DNA of 64,000 nt, taken from assembly GCA_027946365.1 (NCBI GenBank), contig JAPEUQ010000002.1, positions 2,418,001 to 2,482,000 of the forward strand, in the 5' to 3' direction. Within the stretch, counting starts at the first letter, position 1. Each line of letters opens with the position of its first letter. The notes beneath the pieces were generated by a model that saw only the letters and a list, made by a program, of their open reading frames with translations, did no database searches and was not told where the DNA came from. Below, piece after piece: positions 9,242-19,695 of the stretch. The stretch is from Kalmusia sp. IMI 367209 (Eukaryota > Ascomycota > Dothideomycetes > Pleosporales > Didymosphaeriaceae). The position numbers and the translations under genes are program-made.

Positions 9242-10845
9242 TCACAATCGAGCGGTTGTCCCTACTTTGCGTGGCTCTGCGAGGATTGCCGTGTCTGCGT
9301 GGTCCCAGCCTGCGATGAGGTCTTGCACAATGTTCAATTCGTCTTGGCCCCAGATGATACCACCGACATGATCCCATTCGCCATCCCCCGCAGGCCGTAA
9401 GACACGAAACGTCGGAGCTCCACATATACCTAGCTCCTTTGCTTCCGCAGTAAGTTCGCGTAGTCTCTCTTTAGTACCCGGTGCATTCGCTTTCCTGAGC
9501 AGTTCAGCGCCGTTGTATCCGCCTTTGTTCAAAAGTTCGACGAGAACAGATTCATCGGCTACATTGGCGTTTTGTTCCCAACATGCACGATCTGGTAGTG
9601 TCAGCTATAAACAATGAGTGAGCGAAAGGAGACAGACAAAGTAGCGGTACAGTGGTAATGTCCACAATGGCGCACCTAAGTACTGTTGGTGTGCGTATGG
9701 GAAAAACATCAGCCCAATGGAAATCTATATTCTTATCCGGACTGCCTTCTTGTACGTTGACAGCGTTCCAGTAGCGCACCCAGTCAGCGTGGTCTTGCCG
9801 CGCCCAGACTGCTTTCGTCGGCGAGATTGCGCTCGAGGGTAAATTTGGAGCACCGATTCTTGGGAGACAAGAAACATCAGTACTCATCTTCGTATCAACT
9901 AGGAGAAGCAAACTTACTCTCGGAATAATATACCTAGTAGAAACGGCTTCATGACAATGTCCAGGTTGCTCCCAAATGACCGTTTGAGTCGCTCAAGCTG
10001 AGTCCAACCCAGAAATGCCCAAGGACTGCTAAAATCAAACCAGAACTCCAATTTGAGTCTGGCGCTGAGTTTGTGGTCGGGAATGCATCTCGGCATCAGT
10101 GTTTTCAAACCGCTTACCTGCTCCCAACTTCCTCCACTCCTCTGCGCAAGAAGAGACGCTTCAACGAAATGCATATGATCTTGGCCCCAATAGAATCTCC
10201 CCACGCGCTTCACTCCGCTAGCGTCGATCCACTCTTCCTTGGGAATCCAGAACCCAGGGACACCGAAAGCGCCGCGTTGGATGGCATCTGCCGTTGCCTT
10301 TTCTAACTCTTTCCTTGCATTCACATCGCCGAATGTGGCTTCGGATAAACTCCCGATACTTTGAACTCCGCTCTCTTTCACGATGCTCAATAATTCCGCG
10401 TTGTCGTTCACATCCCTCCCTTGCACCCAGTAAGCCTCAAACAGCTTTTTTGTGAGCGCTTTCCGCTCCTCCCCATCTACCGCATACAACAACCTCAGAG
10501 CATTCACAGTTTTGCGCGGATGCTGAGGTGGTGGATGATATGCGATTTGATAGCGGCGCAGAGTACGCTGCATAGACGCAGCGGCCACGGCTTTCTTAGT
10601 GGGATTGAACACGTCAGATGCAGAGCCGGCCGCCCCTTGGGGCGCCGATGTGGCGCGGTAGATGGCACCGAGGAGGACTGGGCGCCATATCAAGGTTGCT
10701 CCGGCTCGGGATGCGAGTGCTTCCACACGCGTCGATGCTATGTATGCGAAAGGGCAGGATATCTGTGCGCGTGTTAGCGCACATGTGGAATTGGAGGTGG
10801 GATTAGGCGGACATCATAATGAAACTCTAGAACGGGGGACGTCAT
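9242..10845 (-). CDS. tandem two-domain DsbA/GST-kappa (HCCA isomerase-like) protein
   Basis: Exons are 10845-10813, 10762-9918, 9858-9651 and 9604-9242 (introns of 50, 59 and 46 bases), giving 482 residues. Each half begins like a DsbA-family thioredoxin fold of the kappa-GST/2-hydroxychromene-2-carboxylate isomerase type. Domain 1 starts LEFHYDISCPFAYIAS and carries GAFGVPGFW and the FYWGQDHM motif. Domain 2 starts LEFWFDFSSPWAFLGW and carries GICGAPTF and IIWGQDEL. The family normally has one such domain of about 200-230 residues, so this is an internal duplication. The expected active-site Ser after Asp-x is present in both halves. Activity would be glutathione-dependent isomerisation or transfer. 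The first donor GTCCGC is unusual, but the joined frame restores the motif exactly. Confidence 0.85.
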
Positions 10846-11417
10846 GTTGGAGTGTATATTGCAGCGTCAATAGTAATCAGACACCGAATGAATGGGATTT
10901 GTAGAAGTGGTCAAGGAGTAGTAGGACTGCAGGTTGCGGGCGGGGTTCGTAGCCGAGCCGAGGTTCGTTCACTCGAGTATCGAGAAGGATGTTGGGTCCT
11001 TAGGTAGTTCAATATTGCACGTAGCCCCCCGTCTTTGAGCCTATTCAGTATACTGCAGAATCACGTATGAGCGGCTGAAAAGAATCTCGCATGATGGAGA
11101 CGAGGGGGGATCTACATGTGCGCCAACTCTTACTATTGGCGGGCAAACATGTCTGCCGTTGATGGTTGTGCCTACCTGGCCAATAAAGCAAGGAAATTTT
11201 CCTGAACATGTATACTCTTTGCGCGAACCTGTAGTTGTTGATTGACATGCGTCTGTTGCCTTCATTCAACGTCTCCGGTTTGCGGAGGAAAGGCGGGGCA
11301 GTTCCCTACGGAAAATGCACGATGGGCCCGGAAAAGCGTCGCTATCTCTACTGAACATTGTAGGCGCATAGCGATGCTGTGTAACACATGTTAACACAAC
11401 CTTCACACCCGTCCACA
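10846..11417. other. divergent promoter region
   Basis: No gene is seen. It separates the minus-strand double DsbA-like gene from the plus-strand ketopantoate reductase gene. Confidence 0.5.
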
Positions 11418-12449
11418 ATGACATTGAACGAGAAGCCAAAAGTATTGTTCTTCGGTGTAGGCGGTGTAGGCGCCGTCTACCTGTGTAAGTGTTCCTGTCG
11501 ACGCTAAAGGAAGAATGATCCTGATCTCTCGTCTTCCTCTTACGCAGACCTCCTTTCGAATGTCGCATCTACTACTGCCGTTTGCCGATCGAATTACCAC
11601 GTTGTGAAAGAGAAGGGCTTCACCATCAATTCCGGCATCTTCGGAGAGGGTCTGCATATCGTACCAAATGTTGTGCGAAGTTGCGAAGAGGCCGCCACCC
11701 AGGACTCCCGGCCCTTTGACTATGTCATCATCTCGTCCAAAGTTACACCCGGTATCATCCCCAAGCTCATCAAGCCCGCCGTTACACCTGGCCACACCGT
11801 CATCGCCCTCTTGCAAAACGGCATCGGCATCGAGGAAGAATATGCCACAGCGTTTCCAGATAATCCTATCCTCAGTGTGGTGGTCTACTTCCCGGCCGCC
11901 CAGAGGCCGCTAGGCGTTGTAACGCATTTTGAGGTCGAGAGGTTGGAAGTGGGAAGCTATCCATCGTCGGCGTCGAACACGTACGCGCAAGCTTTTACAT
12001 CGCTGGTGCAGAATGCGGGCGCAACAGCTGTCCTCTTCGATGACATCCAGAGTAAGCGCTGGTACAAACTCCTAATCAACGCAGCCTGGAATCCCATGTG
12101 CGCGCTTACACGCTGTTCGGACGTGCAGTTCATGCAATCTTCCGAAGGCGCCACGGATTTCGTTCTGGATGTTATGTTAGAAGCACGTGAGGTTGCGGCC
12201 GCGTATGGGCATGTGATTGCGAAAGAGGAGGTCGAAGCTCAGTGGGAGAGGGCGCGGAAGAGAGTGGAGACAGGAAAAGCGGTCGAGCCCAGTATGTTGC
12301 AGGACGTTAAGTCGGACAGAAAGACCGAGGTCGAAGCTATAGTGGGTAACACGGTGAGGATGGCGAAGGCGAAGGCAGTGGCGTGTGGGAGATTGGAGAC
12401 CATTTATTTGTTGATGAAGGCACTGGATTCACAAATTGGTGGAGTGTAG
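11418..12449 (+). CDS. 2-dehydropantoate 2-reductase family protein
   Basis: Exons are 11418-11484 and 11548-12449, joined across a 63-base GTAAGT...GCAG intron, giving 322 residues, the usual length for the family. The N-terminal Rossmann motif is VLFFGVGGVGAVYLY (GxGxxG), which binds NADPH. The middle has LLQNGIGIEE, equivalent to the family's conserved QNG segment, and the C-terminal helical domain has the typical KRWYKLLINAAWNPMCALT, where the Lys is expected to act in catalysis. The family reduces ketopantoate to pantoate in CoA synthesis, but fungi have several paralogues with uncertain substrates, so the exact role is open. Confidence 0.85.
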
Positions 12450-12652
12450 GGGAAAGGCGAAAGGTGTTAGATAAAGCGCATACCGCGGTTGTTCTCATGG
12501 CTGCGACGCACTCACCTATACGGGTTGACTAAGCCCACACCTTGTTTAAATCATTTTGAACCTTTCTAAATCTTCTGTTTATAAAAACCTTGACCCCGCT
12601 ACTCAGCGCCATTGCCAACCACAACTGAGCCTCGACCAAAAGCACACTTTCG

Positions 12653-12676
12653 ACCACCACCACCACCACCACCACC
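12653..12676 (+). repeat. CCA trinucleotide microsatellite
   Basis: About eight ACC/CCA units lie in the presumed 5' leader of the gene at 12834. Confidence 0.8.
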
Positions 12677-12833
12677 TGTTCATCACAGCAGTCAACGTCC
12701 ACCATACGCACGACAATCAACCGCTTGCCTCGGTCGCCAAGTTGTGATACGTAAACATTCCCTTCAGTCACCTTGGACAACAGACTGCAGAGCTACCCTC
12801 AATCTTCACCTGCCCAAACAAAACGCCAGCATC

Positions 12834-13418
12834 ATGTCGTCCGCCAACAATGCCGGCCTTGTTTCCACCCAGCCTGCCTCGGATCAAGTTCCGAACTTCA
12901 CCAAGACGTTCCACGAGCTCCTTTCCGAACCAACCATCACGATCCGCTCCTTCTTCACAACCCTCTCCACCCTCATGTGGCAGTCATTTCGCGAGTGCTC
13001 TACTATGACGCAGTTCTCCATCTCAATCATCCTTACCTCCTTCTTCGTCGCCCTCGTACAAGATCCCTCTTTCCTTGGAACACCTCGCGAATGGTGCGTA
13101 GGTCTATTTTCGTTCACCTGCGTCGGCGCCATCATCTTCCTCATTGTCCAATTCAATATGCAGCGTGAGCTTCGCGAGGAGTATCGGCTGGCTCAAAAGC
13201 CTCTAGGAGACGTGGAGTGCCTTAAGCTGATGGTGCAGGAGGTGAATGGGGCTGGGAAGCTAAAGCAGGCGCACCTTACCCCAATCCAGCAGGAGGCTCA
13301 GCAGGAGATCAACATTCCGCCTACGCCGCTCTTACCTGCTGCTTTTCGTCGGAGACGAGATGGGGAGCATCCATCAGGGCTGTTGGGGGCTTCCCCGAGA
13401 TATGGTGGGGGGTTTTGA
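12834..13418 (+). CDS. two-helix membrane protein, hypothetical
   Basis: ATG 12834 gives 194 residues; the frame is open 222 bases further upstream, but that part is the repeat-rich leader. Two hydrophobic segments, FSISIILTSFFVALVQD (about residues 62-80) and VGLFSFTCVGAIIFLIVQF (about 87-105), are separated by a short loop, forming a helical hairpin. An amphipathic, charged segment (MQRELREEYRLAQKP) follows, then a Pro/Arg-rich tail. There is no signal peptide. The family is not recognised; a hairpin membrane protein of the ER or another organelle is plausible. Confidence 0.7.
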   Translation: MSSANNAGLVSTQPASDQVPNFTKTFHELLSEPTITIRSFFTTLSTLMWQSFRECSTMTQFSISIILTSFFVALVQDPSFLGTPREWCVGLFSFTCVGAIIFLIVQFNMQRELREEYRLAQKPLGDVECLKLMVQEVNGAGKLKQAHLTPIQQEAQQEINIPPTPLLPAAFRRRRDGEHPSGLLGASPRYGGGF

Positions 13419-13950
13419 TGGACCACGGGGACCTCTGGAACGTATTCCTCGCCTGAAGGCAATTGAGTCAAGGGTCTTCGGTTATGTTTTTGTCTGAAGG
13501 ACAGGGATGAAGATTATCATCATTTTGACTATCTCAACAAAGCATCTAGGTAAAGGGTCCTAGATTTTGATGAACCTATTTCGTAGGAGATCTACTCCAT
13601 CATACGTTCTACCGTGCTCACATTGTAAGTCGCTAATATATGTATGCGTATGACCACACTAAGTATGCCCTGCTTGTCTATAATGCCAGCTGCAATACGG
13701 TAGCACTAGCCTTAACGTTACCCTTCGTGAGAAGATAGGCAGACTAACGAACTCATGGTGTATGACAACACATGTACGTAGAAAGAACATGATCAGAGTA
13801 TAATGAATGCAGTTTTCGAAAGCTTTCCATTCTGTCCCAAGGGTATACTACATGACGAAAACACAATAAACCATCCCAAAACGCCAAATCATCAACAAAA
13901 ACCAAGCACCCACCAACACTCCAAACACCGCACGCCCACCAGAGCTGATC
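13419..13950. other. convergent 3' intergenic region
   Basis: AT-richer spacer between two convergent genes. Nothing recognisable apart from likely 3' UTRs. Confidence 0.5.
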
Positions 13951-15798
13951 CTACTGGGGCTGCTCAATCCCCAAAACCTCCGCCACAAAGCGGGCTTTCC
14001 TCACAGTGGTGAGCCAAAGCCCAGCGGCGTCCCCTTCGTCACTCCTCTCGAGGACCAGCCACCTCTCTGCCGGAAGCCGCAATCCCACACAGAAATGCTT
14101 CAAGAAGAAGCGTAGCGCATCGGCAAAAGCGGAGAAATCCGCACCAGGGAAGCCGTCCATGGACGCGTTCGCGTCCCGAAAGATCTTGAAGGACCTCTCG
14201 GCGTCCACGAGCATGCCGCGGACGAGGCGGAACGACTGAAACTGCGGAAAGCCCTTGCGGGCCGAGCGCAGAAGCTGCAGGCGCAGCAAGACCGTCGTCT
14301 TCTTGAGGGCGAGGGCGATCTCGCCGTACCGCCGCGCCATGACCAGCGGGTCCTTCTGCGCAGCCAACTCCTCCGCATTGTTCCGCTTCCGCTTGGGTTT
14401 CAGCGTGCCTTGGGGAACCACCCACTCCATCAGCTCGTCTTCCGTCATGCCCCAGGAGGAGATGTCGAGGGCGAGAAGCTGGGCGTCTGGCAGACTCCAG
14501 TTCTGGTCCGCGTGGGACAAGACTTGGACGGAGGCCGATGGCGTGGGGGTGGCAGAGGCTGGCGCCCTTGCAGCGGCAGAAGCAACGGGAGGAGCAGCAG
14601 TAGAGGAAACTGGGGCCGGAGCCCGGGCGAGTGCTGGTCGTGCCAGAGCACGACGAGGTGCGGTTGCTGGTGCTGTCCTGGGATTGGGCTTGGGCGCCGA
14701 GACAGCCACCGAAGTAGGCTTTGGCGGGGGCTTCGGCGTGGACTCAGGCGCAGGAGCTGGCGCATCCTGGAAGGTGAAAAGCGGATGCGGCTCGCGTGGA
14801 GGCAAGAAGACTGGGCCAGAGGACGCTGTCCAGTTCTGGAACTTGAACAATGGGTGCGTCTCGCGCGGAGGAAGGTAGACGGGGCCAGAGGATGCCGTCC
14901 AGGCCCGGAATCTGAAGAGCGGGTGCGGTGCCGGGAAGCCGGGCGCAGCAACGACAGAACGACCAAACAAGGAGAACATCGAGGGGGCCTGGGAGAAGCC
15001 GATCGGTCTCGTCCTCTTATCCGTAGATGCGGTAACGGGGACCGCCAGAGTCGGCTGCTCGCGCAGCGCTAAGTGACCCTGAAGAGACTCGACATCAGCC
15101 TGTCTGGCAATTTCTTCCGTAGAAGTGGCCGTTGGGACCACCAAAGCCGGCCCCGTGAGGGGCGACAAATGGCCTTGGAGATGTTCGACAGGGACCACCT
15201 TTGGAGACACAATAGGCAAAGTTAGGATGTTAGACTCACCCTGCGCGCGAACGGCAGCGGGGGTATTGTCCTCCTGCTGCGAGTGAGCAGGGAACTCCAT
15301 ACGACCAAGCACATTGTGACCCTTGGGTATGATCGTCTCCCAGCGCCGAAGACCCCGAAGTTCGAACTTGTTGATGGGGGCCGAGAAAGGGGAACTGGTC
15401 GTCGGGCGTGAAAACCGGTCCAACCACCAGGCAGCGTCGTGCTCGAGGACGGGAGGCGGTGATGGCGGCGGCGGCGAACGTGAGCGACGGCGAGAGGCGG
15501 CGGAGAGCGCGCGTCGGACTCGGCGAGGCAGCAGAGGAGTGTCCGGGGGAAAAGAGCCAGGCAAAACAGGATCCAGGACGAGCTCGTGCCCGAAGGCAGA
15601 GGAGTTGGTGAATTTATGCGTGTACATCTGCTGCACACGCGAGACGACCCAGTAGGGAATGAGAGCGCTGATAAAGAGGAACGTCACACCGCCGAAGAAA
15701 CTGAGGAAATCTACGATTCCCGGGGAGAAGTTTGCACAAACAAGCAAATCCCGAAGGAAGAACTCGAAGGCAGTGATCATGCCGACGGGGTCGAACAT
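13951..15798 (-). CDS. Pro/Ala-rich single-pass membrane protein with internal repeats
   Basis: ATG 15798 gives 615 residues; the open frame above it starts only with TTG. Near the N-terminus (about residues 28-50) is a hydrophobic helix, FFGGVTFLFISALIPYWVV. A basic Arg/Ser/Pro region follows (RRVRRALSAASRRRSRS). Two tandem copies of a roughly 32-residue unit (VEHLQGHL..., VESLQGHL...) come next, then three copies of HPLFxF with the spacer WTASSGPVxLPPRE, then a long Pro/Ala/Ser low-complexity stretch. The C-terminal 170 residues (from about WSLPDAQLLALDISS) are well structured. The family is not recognised. Local GC content is high, which creates many false ORFs on the other strand. Confidence 0.75.
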   Translation of the reverse strand: MFDPVGMITAFEFFLRDLLVCANFSPGIVDFLSFFGGVTFLFISALIPYWVVSRVQQMYTHKFTNSSAFGHELVLDPVLPGSFPPDTPLLPRRVRRALSAASRRRSRSPPPPSPPPVLEHDAAWWLDRFSRPTTSSPFSAPINKFELRGLRRWETIIPKGHNVLGRMEFPAHSQQEDNTPAAVRAQGESNILTLPIVSPKVVPVEHLQGHLSPLTGPALVVPTATSTEEIARQADVESLQGHLALREQPTLAVPVTASTDKRTRPIGFSQAPSMFSLFGRSVVAAPGFPAPHPLFRFRAWTASSGPVYLPPRETHPLFKFQNWTASSGPVFLPPREPHPLFTFQDAPAPAPESTPKPPPKPTSVAVSAPKPNPRTAPATAPRRALARPALARAPAPVSSTAAPPVASAAARAPASATPTPSASVQVLSHADQNWSLPDAQLLALDISSWGMTEDELMEWVVPQGTLKPKRKRNNAEELAAQKDPLVMARRYGEIALALKKTTVLLRLQLLRSARKGFPQFQSFRLVRGMLVDAERSFKIFRDANASMDGFPGADFSAFADALRFFLKHFCVGLRLPAERWLVLERSDEGDAAGLWLTTVRKARFVAEVLGIEQPQ

Positions 15799-16235
15799 GA
15801 TGAGAGATGAGAGGATATTGGTGCTCACAAAAGCTGGAAAGAGGAGAAGTTGGTGCTCGCAAAAGCTGTAGAGAGAGAGGGTGTGTAGATGATTGAGGAG
15901 AAAGAGACTGGAAACGGCAGATCTTGAATGGAAGCCAACAGTGAACGCCAAGCCCGCTAAACGTACAAAACATGTCAAAACAATAGTTGTATAGGTAACA
16001 AAAGAGGGAAGGAACGGTGAAGGTGAAAAGTCAACAACTGATATGTTGCCCGGGAAGCGGACGCTAGGCGACGAGGGAACGGCATCTGAAGGAACATTAA
16101 ACGAAGAGAGAACGCTAGAAAACCGATAAGAATCGTCGTAATCACGGAGACCGGTGAGGTCATGCTACATGAAGGTGCATCAGGAGATGTAAAGTAAGCA
16201 AAGGGTAGCTACGCTGCCTGTTACAAAGCAAGAAT
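15799..16235. other. intergenic, minus-strand 5' region
   Basis: The frame above ATG 15798 stays open to 15978, but through non-ATG codons. A 5' UTR intron cannot be excluded. No other gene is seen. Confidence 0.45.
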
Positions 16236-19200
16236 CTATTGATCGGCCTTCTTGAAAACGCGATGTCTAGCCAAGAGCTGAGAGATGAGGAAATGACTGA
16301 CGTCTTCATCGGCCCAGTATGAGAGATGGCTAGCAATACTAGCTAACAGAGAGATGTCGAATGCCTGCATGTGTTAGTATGAGGTTAAGATAAGTATGAG
16401 GTTAAGATAGGTCAGAAGTCTGTGGTCTGGGTATACGTACGCCCTCTTGGATACTATAGTCAACGCGGCCATTTGCGTTCAGAGCCCGCACTTTGCCTTC
16501 TTCCTTTCTAAGTTTTCTACTCCGTTCTTCCAATTCCTGCCATTCTAGGTCCTTCTCTGCACTCTCGTTCTCGGCTTCCTCCCTGCTCCTCCTCCGCTTC
16601 TGGAACCCAGAATATAATGTCTCGATCTCAGAGTCAATCAAAGTGGGAGGGTGTTCGCCGTCGTCCCCAGGACCAATTGGTTCCTCGCCCAACCTGCGCT
16701 TACGTTCTTCGTTCATTAGAGCTCGAGTCGGGTCTTCGATGTTAGGCGCGTTGCCTCCAGCGGCATTAGATGGGCCAACGGAAAGCGGACGTGATGAGCG
16801 TTGACCATGGAGGTCGTTTTTCATTGTCGAGGCATCTGTACCGGTGATGCCAAGACTGCGATTGAGCAGACCACTGGCAATGCCTGTACTAACCGATGTC
16901 CAAAAATTGGTCACACCCTGACCTAAGCTTGCACCAATGTTCGTTAGTCCTTGTGTAGATGGGGCGCCGAAAAGACCTCTCTTGGTGTAAGGTAACGGTT
17001 GCGCTTTCAAGGAAGACATGGCAGGTGAGATGAGGGGTTCCAGGCGGTAGCTGATCGGATCTGTAGGATGAAAGATATTAAACAACTGCTTGCAAAGTGG
17101 CGATGAGATGATAAAGTCATTGACGCGATCACGTTCTGCTTCAGCCGAAAAAGGGTCACCAAGAGAACTAGCTGGTGTTTCCGGCGTAACATATGAAGCA
17201 GAAGGGCGTGCGGCGATGGTGCGTCCTTTAAGCATTTGGAACAACCCAATAGGCGAGCCCAGTGCATAGAAATCTTCTACTTCAAAGTCAAGTTTTACAC
17301 CTTCCTCAGTGGCACGGCGGCCTTTGCTTGACTGAGCCGGTCTTGATCTAGGGTCCTTTTGTTGGCAGAGAATGTCGAACATGATAGCTGAGCCTAGAGA
17401 ATGGCCAACGAGACTGATCCTGCCATTGAATGATGGATTACGCTCTTTGAACAATCGGTAAATGCGGTTCAGTTCCTTTACGACGATTCGAGAAATATGG
17501 CCCTTGTAGGCTGGACTCTGGTATAGTAGAATATCTAGGGCAAGATCAGTAAGTAGATTGCGCACAGCCGGTACACCTTCGACTGTAATGTCTTCGAGAT
17601 TTGGGTACTCGTGGTCATCAAAGTCGAGATCTCCTAGATCATGCTCCTTTCGATTATGCTTCAGACTCTGCTTAGGAAAGTCGAGAAGGTGGCGCCAGCA
17701 GATTGGGAGCACTTGAATTCGACTGTTTTTCGTCTCCCTGTCGACGTCGGAGTTCAACGCTTGCAAGTCGGGCGAATTGGAATAGACCGCCTTTAATGAC
17801 TTGCGCAGAGAATTGACATCATGGACAAAATTGACAGACTCCATGCGCATACCCAACCGCTGGCCGATACCGTGAGTGACAAGAAGTAGGTGCTCGATCT
17901 CTCTGCCTTGTTCACCCTTATTCTGGTCTTTGTAGTCCTCCCGCATCTCTTTCTCTTCTCGTTTGCGGGCTTCTTCCTCCTGTCGCTCAGAGCTATCAGA
18001 TTGAGTCGAAATGATGAGTGAAGATATCTGCCGTTCAAGATTCTTTCTTCGAGTTTCTGACGGCGATGATTCACGTCCACGTTCTTCATCTTCGCTTTCT
18101 ATATCTGAAGTAGGCTCGGACCCGGAAGTTGTTTGCTGCCTGTCATGATCTGACCCATATGCAAGCGAGGGAGTCACTGGACGATCAGCTTCTTTCTTGC
18201 TCGTTTCCTCTTTGGAAGGTTTAGCGTCTTTCTTCTTTGCCGGATCGACAAAACCACGTATATACTTGGACCCTGCGTAATGCGCGGCTCCTGCAAACCT
18301 CTGGTACAACGTACTTCCCATACGTGACCACATATCATCTGTGAGAATCCAGGCGGTCATATCGTCTTGGTAAGTGACAACCTTATTGATGTGAGAGCCA
18401 AACAAACGGTAAGTCCTTGAGCCATCATCGGGTGGCGTAGTTGGGTTGTCGACTGGAACTTTGGATTGGGAAAGGTCCTTGCTGGCTTCGGCCCTCAGAT
18501 TGTCGAATGAAGATTTTGGGGTCACAGGATTCGATGTAGAATCACGATTGTTTAGCCTGCCGAGCTCTTTCCGATAATCCTCGTCGATCTTCATAGTCAA
18601 CGAGACTGGACGTGTACGTGGCTGAGAAGCCGAGCGCTTCTCTAATGGCTTCGCAAATCTCCACGGCTTAACTTTGAGATACCCCTCTTCTAGTTGTGTC
18701 GCTAGGTGCTCGTCACATGGGTCGCCATCATAAGTGAACCAAGTGCCACGCTTGACATCGTATACTGGCCCTAGCCAATATGCAGGCGCCAATTCGCGCG
18801 TTTCGATCTCGACGTCAAACAGATAGTCCTCGTTCACCGGCACCTTCGTACTCGTCTCTGGCTCCTGGCCTAGGCTGGCCTGTTCCGGCGGATGAGGACT
18901 GAGCACACCGCGGCGCTTTTCGGCTGCTTCAGCTTCGGCAGCTGTCTGCTGGTAGGCATTTTCAATAGATCGCGAGTCTTCATAGGAAAAGGGTATCCAC
19001 TTCTTAGGCCTTGGCAAGGGCTTATCTGGGACAACGGCGTTGGAGGCGAAAGGCTTACGCTTGGGGAGCTAATTGTTGTGTGAGGTGCAAGTTGCATTTG
19101 GCTATAGAACGAGCTACTCACGTCTACAGCATGGAACCACCTTACAACAAGCGGCGGGCAATCCTGTGGGTACCTCTTCAAGCTGAGCCGGGGCCGTCTG

Positions 19201-19622
19201 TTCACCATGTGGTCTCCGCCTCGCTGTGCGCCAACTCCATCTGCAGCTGCTTTGTCCCTGTCCATGTCCCTGTCTCTATCCTCGTCTGTTCTCTTGGGGG
19301 TCTTGGGCGTTCCTGGAGGCTTTGGCGTGGCACTGCGGGACCCCCAGGGCGAGAGGGCGTTGATGCCGGCGGACAGGAAGCCAGGCTTCGTCTCAGGGGT
19401 TGACATTCTGTCGAACGGCGGGGCACTGCCGCCTCCGAAGACGTCGCTGAGCCAGCTCTTGGACCTTTGCTGGGGTGTTCGTATGCGAAGTGTTGGAGCT
19501 GGGAGCCTAGGGATGCCAGCGTGCTGGCCGAAGCCTCGTATGCTTCGGTAGGCCAACGTGGGGAATGGGGGAAGCAGAGCGTCTATACAATATAAAGAGC
19601 GACTAGGTGAGGTCAGCAGCAC
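16236..19622 (-). CDS. DDHD-domain phospholipase (PA-PLA1-like)
   Basis: Exons are 19622-19122, 19068-16441 and 16364-16236 (introns of 53 and 76 bases), giving 1085 residues. The N-terminus is Pro/Arg-rich and may target mitochondria. A WWE-like/N-terminal PA-PLA1 region includes PAYWLGPVYDVKRGTWF. An acidic, Lys-rich disordered insert follows. The lipase core has LLLVTHGIGQRLG and the nucleophile motif SLVGHSLGSA (Ser about 724). The DDHD region has DFYALGSPIGLFQML and ends in the last exon with HLSYWADEDVSHFLISQLL. The family cleaves phosphatidic acid and related phospholipids at membranes. The last exon was identified because splicing at GTACGT/CATGCAG restores the conserved C-terminus. 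Confidence 0.9.
16378..16411 (+). repeat. 17-bp tandem duplication inside an intron
   Basis: Two adjacent copies of TATGAGGTTAAGATAAG, with one mismatch, lie inside the second intron of the DDHD gene, close to its branch-site region. Confidence 0.8.
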
Positions 19623-19695
19623 GATACATAAGCACGTAGGCCGGCGTTTTCAGGACAGGTTAACTTGTTGTCTGGAATCCGTATGCCCTTGAACG

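Noticed and set aside
12556..12747. ORF encoding a polyhistidine run
   Set aside because: It is one frame of a CCA microsatellite in the 5' leader of the gene at 12834, with no other coding signs.
14255..15072. Plus-strand ORFs of 207 and 220 residues opposite the Pro/Ala-rich gene
   Set aside because: Gly/Arg-rich shadows of a GC-rich coding strand, with no motifs.
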